From Paenibacillus woosongensis (GTDB lineage Bacteria > Bacillota > Bacilli > Paenibacillales > Paenibacillaceae): 64,000 bases of DNA. Below are positions 57,986 to 64,000 of this stretch, piece after piece. The stretch spans positions 1,116,001-1,180,000 of the forward strand of contig NZ_CP126084.1 in assembly GCF_030122845.1 (NCBI RefSeq), read 5' to 3'. How positions within the stretch are numbered: the first letter of the stretch is position 1; each line of letters starts with the position of its first letter. A program made the position numbers and the translations under genes. The notes beneath the pieces are model-generated. The model searched no databases and was not told where the DNA came from. It saw only the letters and a program-made list of their open reading frames with translations.

Positions 57986-59151
57986 TGAAAAGCAAGCGGC
58001 TCACATTGGCGGGAAGAATCGTGTTGTGGAACCTGGGTTTAATCATATTAACAGGCGTGTTTCTGTTGGTTTCGCTCAATGTTTTTGTTCAAATTATGCT
58101 TCCTGCTGTTCATGTGAAGCCCAATGATATGCTACTTCAACAAGATCATGAAGTGATCGTACCCACCATTGAAGTGAATCAGGTAAACGAAGAGGGGATG
58201 CTCAGATCGGATGTAAGCTTTTCATCTGAATTGATTGCATTTAAAGGACAAGTTCTCCTTTTTTCGCTGATCTGCCTGCTCATCATGATTATATTAGGTG
58301 GGGTCGGGGCGTTTTATCTCTCCAAAAGAAGTCTGTGGCCGGTGCGTTTATTGAGTGAACGACTTATGAAAATCAATGCCAATGATTTGTCCGTGCAGCT
58401 TCCTGTTAAGGAACTGCCCAATGATGAATTGAAAGAATTAACGGAATCGTTCAATACCATGCTGAAAAAATTAGAACATGCCTTCCAGCAGCAAGAACGT
58501 TTTATGGCCAATGCCGCTCATGAATTTAGAACTCCCTTGACGATTTTGAAGACGAATCTGGAAGTCTTGAGGAGTGATCCATCCGCAACTTTGGCAGATT
58601 ATCGGCAGCTCTCGGACATTTTTGAAAAGACGTTAAAACGAATGAATCATATGGTCAATGAACTGCTCGTTCTGGCTAAAAATCAAGACCCGGATAAGGA
58701 TGTGATTGAAGTGGGTTCACTGATCCGTAAAGTCGTGAGTGAATTAAACGATTTAGCTTTGGCACAAACAATTTCTATTGAAATCCACATCCATCCTGAT
58801 GTTGAGATATACGGGAACGATATTTTAGTCCAGAGAGCCATTAGCAACCTGGTCGAGAACGCCATTATGTACAACAAGCCACAAGGAAAAGTGATCATCA
58901 CATGTGCAAGTCAAGAAGGAGAGTGTTTCATTTCTATCATGGACACCGGAGATGGCATAGATGAAAAACACATTCCGTTTATCTTTGAACCGTTTTACAG
59001 AACTTCGGAAGGTAGAACGAAGAACAAGGCAGGTACAGGGCTAGGTCTATCCATAGCGTTATCCATTATTAAAAAGCATGAGGGAACGATTGAATACAGT
59101 CGTGAGCAAACGACGAAAGGCTTTATCGTCCGCCTTCCTGTCATCGACTAG
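57982..59151 (+). CDS. Sensor histidine kinase
   Basis: 389 residues. Two membrane helices (about 14-40 and 90-113) enclose a short extracellular part of about 50 residues. HAMP linker (about 114-165), HisKA domain with His180 in NAAHEFRTPLTI, ATPase domain with NLVENAIMYN, DTGDGID and GTGLGLSIALSI. It partners the upstream regulator. The small sensor region gives no clue to the signal. Confidence 0.92.
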   Translation: MMKSKRLTLAGRIVLWNLGLIILTGVFLLVSLNVFVQIMLPAVHVKPNDMLLQQDHEVIVPTIEVNQVNEEGMLRSDVSFSSELIAFKGQVLLFSLICLLIMIILGGVGAFYLSKRSLWPVRLLSERLMKINANDLSVQLPVKELPNDELKELTESFNTMLKKLEHAFQQQERFMANAAHEFRTPLTILKTNLEVLRSDPSATLADYRQLSDIFEKTLKRMNHMVNELLVLAKNQDPDKDVIEVGSLIRKVVSELNDLALAQTISIEIHIHPDVEIYGNDILVQRAISNLVENAIMYNKPQGKVIITCASQEGECFISIMDTGDGIDEKHIPFIFEPFYRTSEGRTKNKAGTGLGLSIALSIIKKHEGTIEYSREQTTKGFIVRLPVID

Positions 59152-59313
59152 CGGAAAGATGTACTCCATTATATTTCATGTTAATAGTACCCCCAGCATT
59201 GTCGATCGAAGATGCTCCGATAAGGCCCTACATAAATAAAAGTTTTTTGGTAAAATAATAGAAAAAATGTTCATATCTTATGACGGTTGCCAAATAAGGG
59301 AGGGGGGCAAGCC

Positions 59314-61875
59314 ATGATCATAGCCACGAAACTGCATATTCCTCGATCGCGAAGCTCGCTTGTTGTGCGTTCCCGTCTCACCCGGCGTTTGCATGAAGGG
59401 TTAGATCGCACGCTTACTTTGATCTCAGCTCCAGCCGGGTATGGCAAAACGACATTGCTCGGCGAATGGGTGATGACGCTGGAAAATCCCGTCGCCTGGG
59501 TCTCGCTTGATCAAGGGGATAATGATCGCACGCGCTTCTGGGCACATACCATTGCAGCGTTAAAACAAGCTTATCCGTCTTTTGACCAACAGGACGTCCT
59601 TCGTCATGCCGCAGAAGATCCATCGGGTGTGTCACTGATTGCTGCGCTCATCAACGGGCTACATCGCATTTCACACACGATGGTGCTCGTATGGGATGAC
59701 TTTCATCATATCGAAGAAACGTCCATCTTGCAGGGCGTCACTTATCTGCTGGAACGTTTACCACTACATGTCCATCTCTATCTTGCAAGCCGAAATTCTC
59801 CAGCGCTTCCTCTTTCCAGACTACGAGCAGAAAATAGGCTGATCTCGTTGGAGGCGAGCGATCTCCGGTTTGTGCCGGACGAAACGACTGAATTTTTTGC
59901 GAAGTGCGGTGGTATACAATTATCCAATGAAGATGTGGCGACCGTACAAAAAAAGACAGAGGGTTGGGCAGTGGCGATGCGACTGGCGGTCTTGTCAATG
60001 CACGAACATACCGATCCCGTATCTCTAATCCGGAAGATGGCGGGGACGGAACGTGATATATCGGATTACTTCTTTGATGAGGTGTTAGCCCGACAATCCG
60101 CAACGATGCAGCAATTTTTACTCTATACTTCCATTTTGGACCGGATGAAGGGCGAACTTTGTCAAGCGGTAACCGGTATAGCCGAAAGTCATGCGTATCT
60201 GCAACAATTAGACAAGGAAAGCTTGTTTCTTGTAGCTTTGGACGAGTGGCGGGAGTGGTACAGGTATCATCATTTATTCCGGCAATTTTTGACGGCGCAG
60301 TTGAAAATGCGCGAGCCGCGGCAATGGCAAACACTTCACATGACAGCGGGAAAATGGTTGGAAGAGAACGGTTATCCGCATGAAGCGGTAGATCATTACC
60401 TTGCGGCTGCCGATTATGAACATGCGCTATCATTGATAGAGGTGATGACACCGGAGCTGATGACCAATGAATGGACGACGCTTTGCAAGTGGTTAAACGC
60501 AATTCCCGACACGCTGTTATTTGCCAGACCGATGATGCTGTTGACAAAACTCGCTTCCCAGTACTTGTCCGGGCATGTCGAAGCGGCCACTGACGGGTAT
60601 TGGCAAGCGGTTCGCAGGCTAGAAGAGGACACAGATCCCCTTCCTCCTGAAGAAGCCGAAACATTGCAAGCCGGACTCGCTTTTCTGGCTGCATTTCGCA
60701 CGTTTTTGGATCGTGATTTTGAATATGCCGTTCAATTTTCACATGAATATGTCGAGAAGCATCCGGAAGGCGATTTCTTCATTGAGTTTGGGAGCGACGT
60801 GGATGGCTATCATCCGGTGTGGGATATCTACGTGTCGGATGACAGCCTTCGATTGGCGGAGCAGGTGTTAACGTCCTTGCTGTCGATTTGGTCTGAAACC
60901 CGAAATGTCTATTTTGTTGCTCATCTTTATATCGACTTAGGCAAAATGCAGTACGAACGAAATCGCTTGGTCGAAGCGGAAAAGCTGATGCGCCAAGCCT
61001 ATGATATTGGAAGATTGCATGATCATCGAAGCTTGGCGACCATCGCAGCGCTCTGGCTTGCCCGCATTGCCACCGTACAAGGAGACGAGGCGACGTCAAA
61101 GCACATATTACGCGAGCTAACCCAACAAACATCCAAGATAGCGAATTCGCGTTTGTCCGGGAAAATCGCCTCGTTTCGCGCCATGCTGGGCAGGATGCAT
61201 AGAGAAGAGAAACCGGTGAGACAATGGCTGAGAAAGAGCCGCTTGCGATTCCGTGATGAAATTCCGGTATCCATGATCAAGGAATACGATTTACTGGCCT
61301 CTATATTGGCGGAGCAAGGAAAAATGGAAGAAGCCGCAGCATTGACGGAGCGTCTACTCCAGCTGTCAATAGAAGAAGGACGGCAAAGCGACCGAATTCG
61401 TCTGCTCGTTCACAAGAGTATGATCCTATCCTTACAAGGAAAGATTTCGGACTCCATGGACGTACTGGAAGAAGCGCTGGCATTGGCGCGGCCGGAAGGG
61501 TATATCCGGACCTTTGTCGACGAAGGAGCATCACTTGGGCAATTGTTGGATCAATATATCCGATTGCGCCAAAATCAGCTTCGCCGCCCCAGCCATAAGG
61601 TGCCTTTATCCTATGTGAAACGGCTGCGGAGACTGATTCCGCTAGCCGAAAGGGAAGCCGGTACTCCCCATGATAGAACGTTGGCTGCTCTTACAGCCAG
61701 AGAACAAAGCGTGCTTCGGTTGATGGAAACGGGAATGTCTAATAAAGAAATCGCGCTTAAATTGAATGTTTCCCTGGCAACCGTAAAAACACATATTAAC
61801 AATATCTACTGCAAATTGCAATCCAAAAATCGCTTACAAGCGTTGGAACGTGCCAGAACACTACAATTGTTCTGA
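59314..61875 (+). CDS. MalT-type LuxR-family STAND regulator
   Basis: 853 residues from ATG 59314 (GGGAGGGGGG upstream). The N-terminal NTPase has Walker A SAPAGYGKTTLL (about 42-53) and a Walker B-like VLVWDDFHHI. A long helical TPR-like sensor region follows, and the C-terminal LuxR helix-turn-helix reads LTAREQSVLRLMETGMSNKE then IALKLNVSLATVKTHINNIY. Such proteins are ATP-dependent, ligand-activated transcription activators. It lies 156 bp before the RCC1-repeat gene on the same strand and may control it; the inducer is unknown. Confidence 0.9.
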   Translation: MIIATKLHIPRSRSSLVVRSRLTRRLHEGLDRTLTLISAPAGYGKTTLLGEWVMTLENPVAWVSLDQGDNDRTRFWAHTIAALKQAYPSFDQQDVLRHAAEDPSGVSLIAALINGLHRISHTMVLVWDDFHHIEETSILQGVTYLLERLPLHVHLYLASRNSPALPLSRLRAENRLISLEASDLRFVPDETTEFFAKCGGIQLSNEDVATVQKKTEGWAVAMRLAVLSMHEHTDPVSLIRKMAGTERDISDYFFDEVLARQSATMQQFLLYTSILDRMKGELCQAVTGIAESHAYLQQLDKESLFLVALDEWREWYRYHHLFRQFLTAQLKMREPRQWQTLHMTAGKWLEENGYPHEAVDHYLAAADYEHALSLIEVMTPELMTNEWTTLCKWLNAIPDTLLFARPMMLLTKLASQYLSGHVEAATDGYWQAVRRLEEDTDPLPPEEAETLQAGLAFLAAFRTFLDRDFEYAVQFSHEYVEKHPEGDFFIEFGSDVDGYHPVWDIYVSDDSLRLAEQVLTSLLSIWSETRNVYFVAHLYIDLGKMQYERNRLVEAEKLMRQAYDIGRLHDHRSLATIAALWLARIATVQGDEATSKHILRELTQQTSKIANSRLSGKIASFRAMLGRMHREEKPVRQWLRKSRLRFRDEIPVSMIKEYDLLASILAEQGKMEEAAALTERLLQLSIEEGRQSDRIRLLVHKSMILSLQGKISDSMDVLEEALALARPEGYIRTFVDEGASLGQLLDQYIRLRQNQLRRPSHKVPLSYVKRLRRLIPLAEREAGTPHDRTLAALTAREQSVLRLMETGMSNKEIALKLNVSLATVKTHINNIYCKLQSKNRLQALERARTLQLF

Positions 61876-62031
61876 CCCGTTCTTTTTATTTTGTACAAAT
61901 TATCTCAACCACCCTGCTCAACCTTTTTGATCTTTTGTGCCGGGCAGGGTTGATCACAATGGGATTGGAAGAATATACAATAGATGGGGTGAAGCTATGC
62001 AGAGATTAACTTGAAGGAGGATTTGTAAGAG

Positions 62032-64000
62032 ATGAATCCATGGGGAAAAAGCTTGGAACAATCATACATATGCAACAGGAGGAGCGGCTTGGTGAAGCTG
62101 TGCATCGCTTTGCTGCTCATCCAGTCGTTTCTGATCACGGTACCCTATGACAACGTGTCTGCTCAAGGGAGTTTTCATCCAGCCTTGAGTGATCGTTGGG
62201 GCGGGGTCCAGCAGATTGCAGGAGGGCGTTACCATTCCCTCGCTTTAACAGCGGACGGGGAAGTGCTGGCTTGGGGATCGAATGGGTATGGCAAAACAAC
62301 GGTGCCGCTTGAGGCACAGTCCAATATTGTTTCGGTGAGCGCAGGACAGGATCACTCCCTGGCTCTCACATCCGGCGGCGAGGTCATCGCCTGGGGTGGG
62401 GGAAGATTCGGCGAAGCCAATGTACCGGCAGAAGCGAAAAGCGATATTATAGCGATTGCATCGGGTCCTGCTGCCTTCCATTCGTTAGCCCTCACTTCCT
62501 CAGGGAAAGTCATTGCCTGGGGTTCCAATTCTTACGGTCAATCGGATGTGCCGGAAGAAGCGGAAAGCGGCGTTATCGCCATTGCGGCAGGGTATTGGCA
62601 TTCTTTAGCGTTAACGGCTGCCGGAGAAGTGATTGCATGGGGAGATGGGCGCGAAGGAAAACTCGATGTGCCTGACGAGGTGCAGGGCCAGGTAGTAGCC
62701 ATTAGTGCAGGATTTAAACATTCTTTGGCGTTAACGGCTTCGGGCAAGGTGGTTGCTTGGGGGAGCGACGATTACGGACAATCTTCTGTGCCGGAAGAAG
62801 CGGAAAGCGGCGTTATCGCCATTGCGGCAGGGGAAAAACATTCTCTGGCCTTGAAATCTGACGGCTCTGTCATTGCCTGGGGCATTTCAGACGGTTCGTG
62901 GGAAGACAACGGACAAACGGTTGTACCCGAAACTGCGAAAAGTGGTGTGATCGCGATTGCAGCGGGATACCGACATTCGCTTGCCTTGAAAGCGGATGGG
63001 ACGATCATTGCCTGGGGGGATAATGGTCAAGGTCAGACTGACGTGCCGGAACATGTCCATGAACGTGTGAAAGCCAAACAATTGGCTGCCGGGAGAAACC
63101 ATTCGCTTGCGTTAACCTCCGATGGCCAAGTACTCGGCTGGGGAAGCGATCTGTACAATCGCCTTGCGATTCCTGCCGATTTGCAAGATGTGCGCGCCAT
63201 TGAGGTGGGGGAGGAGTTTTCTCTGGCATTAAAAGCCGATGGCACGATTGTGATCTGGGGAGACGGTTCTCATTATGCGGCGATTCCACCTGAAGTGCAA
63301 GGACAGACAGTGGCAATCAGCGTAGGCAGCTATCACGCTTTGGCGTTGCAAGCCGATGGCACAGTCGTTGCCTGGGGTAGAATTGAAGGGGGGGAGAATG
63401 ATAAGCGGCTCGATGTGCCTGATGATTTGGATCAGGTGATTGCCGTTAGTGCAGGATTGTTTCACTCCCTTGCTCTGAAGGCTGACGGTACAGTAGTGAT
63501 TTGGGGAGCGAATCAATGGAACCAGCTGGATATGCCAGGTGGTCTGCATGATGTAAAAGCGATTAGCGCAGGACATTACCATTCCTTGGCGCTTAAAACG
63601 GATGGTACGGTGGTCGCTTGGGGAGATAATACGTTTAAACAGTTAGAAGTGCCCGAAAACCTGCAGGATGTTGTGGCCATCAGTGCAGGTCGCCATCATT
63701 CCGTTGCTTTAAAGTCGGACGGCACGGTGGTTGCCTGGGGAAATAACACATTTAACCAACTCGAAGTTCCTTCTAATTTGCGTGAAGTTGTAGCGATTTC
63801 GGCAGGTACACCTCTCACGTTAGCCTTGCAAGCTGACGGAGCGATTGTCGGCTGGGGCGATAATGTCTCGGATCAACTCATCATTCCAACAAGCGATCTC
63901 GAAACGATTGAGCTAAGAGATCAGAGCGGTCGGGAATTGGGACTCTTGTTTGATCCATCGAAGCAGGAATACACCGTTCCGATTGACAATAGCATCACTT
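62032..64000 (+). CDS. Secreted RCC1-repeat protein, 3' end beyond the window
   Basis: The frame is open from ATG 62032 to the end of the window, more than 656 codons. A signal peptide-like stretch KLCIALLLIQSFLITVPYDN ends near VSAQG; GTG 62092 with AGGAGGAG upstream is an equally good start. Fourteen repeats of about 40-50 residues follow, each with HSLALxxDGxVxAWG. Seven RCC1 units make one beta-propeller, so 14 fit two propellers. The visible end, LFDPSKQEYTVPIDNSI, is the start of a cadherin-like beta-sandwich common in Paenibacillaceae surface proteins. Two repeats share a 46-bp identical segment (62547-62592 and 62787-62832). A binding role at the cell surface is likely; the ligand is unknown. 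Confidence 0.88.
   Translation, partial: MNPWGKSLEQSYICNRRSGLVKLCIALLLIQSFLITVPYDNVSAQGSFHPALSDRWGGVQQIAGGRYHSLALTADGEVLAWGSNGYGKTTVPLEAQSNIVSVSAGQDHSLALTSGGEVIAWGGGRFGEANVPAEAKSDIIAIASGPAAFHSLALTSSGKVIAWGSNSYGQSDVPEEAESGVIAIAAGYWHSLALTAAGEVIAWGDGREGKLDVPDEVQGQVVAISAGFKHSLALTASGKVVAWGSDDYGQSSVPEEAESGVIAIAAGEKHSLALKSDGSVIAWGISDGSWEDNGQTVVPETAKSGVIAIAAGYRHSLALKADGTIIAWGDNGQGQTDVPEHVHERVKAKQLAAGRNHSLALTSDGQVLGWGSDLYNRLAIPADLQDVRAIEVGEEFSLALKADGTIVIWGDGSHYAAIPPEVQGQTVAISVGSYHALALQADGTVVAWGRIEGGENDKRLDVPDDLDQVIAVSAGLFHSLALKADGTVVIWGANQWNQLDMPGGLHDVKAISAGHYHSLALKTDGTVVAWGDNTFKQLEVPENLQDVVAISAGRHHSVALKSDGTVVAWGNNTFNQLEVPSNLREVVAISAGTPLTLALQADGAIVGWGDNVSDQLIIPTSDLETIELRDQSGRELGLLFDPSKQEYTVPIDNSIT
62547..62832 (+). 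repeat. 46-bp exact repeat inside the RCC1 gene
   Basis: Positions 62547-62592 and 62787-62832 are identical and 240 bp apart, equal to two RCC1 units; neighbouring units are more diverged. This points to recent duplication or gene conversion. Confidence 0.75.

Noticed and set aside
59738..60742. 334-codon minus-strand frame opposite the MalT-type gene
   Set aside because: Antisense shadow; composition is not protein-like and no start signal is present.
62135..63582. Several minus-strand frames with repeated motifs
   Set aside because: Antisense shadows of the RCC1 repeats; their periodicity comes from the plus-strand gene.
1..64000. CRISPR arrays and rRNA genes
   Set aside because: I saw no regularly spaced short repeats with unique spacers and no rRNA-like sequence on either strand.

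Overview
The window looks like an accessory-rich stretch of an endospore-forming Bacillales chromosome, most likely a Paenibacillaceae relative. Support for this is a gerA/gerC/gerB germination operon, BceRS-BceAB antibiotic-response genes, a Zur operator of the 7-1-7 type known from Bacillus subtilis, AGGAGG ribosome sites and frequent GTG/TTG starts. The species cannot be named from the sequence alone.

Layout. 1-4.1 kb: eroded end of a Tn916/CTn-type conjugative element (VirB4 tail, sigma-like regulator, DUF6075 protein, C40 peptidase). 4.3-16.8 kb: a minus-strand defence island, with a complete four-gene type II CBASS operon (patatin phospholipase, CD-NTase, E1-E2 fusion, JAB peptidase) downstream of a type I restriction-modification operon (a methylase-like/TRD fusion, hsdM, hsdS, hsdR). 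16.8-18.4 kb: decayed DNA. 18.4-24.3 kb: divergent bceRS and bceAB-like genes, in which the permease is fused to a secreted alpha/beta hydrolase. 24.3-28.0 kb: transposase and integrase debris around a VanZ-family gene and an XRE regulator. 28.0-38.8 kb: an operon behind a near-consensus promoter carrying a perfect Zur box. It encodes a class III binding-protein ABC importer, two Mg-chelatase-type AAA+ subunits (ChlI-like, ChlD-like), a CobN/BchH-type large chelatase subunit and a methyltransferase. 38.9-43.9 kb: zinc-permease remnant, flavin oxidoreductase, GAP-family membrane protein with small partner, two TetR regulators, grpB and transposase pseudogenes. 44-50.8 kb: frameshifted MMPL transporter and a nest of IS elements. 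51-55.7 kb: germination operon. 56.5-64 kb: secreted protein, two-component system, MalT-type regulator and a large secreted RCC1-repeat protein that runs off the window.

How the parts relate. CBASS and the type I system are stacked head-to-tail with one intrinsic terminator between them and no clear separate promoter for CBASS. The Bce module joins sensing, transport and probably surface hydrolysis of an antibiotic. The Zur-controlled operon couples import of a complexed metal or tetrapyrrole-like ligand to an ATP-driven metal chelatase, suggesting a zinc-starvation function outside the usual ZnuABC type.

Top candidates for something undescribed: (1) the Zur-controlled importer plus chelatase cluster; (2) the BceB-hydrolase fusion; (3) the methylase-like/TRD fusion in the restriction operon; (4) the transcriptional arrangement of CBASS behind the restriction genes.
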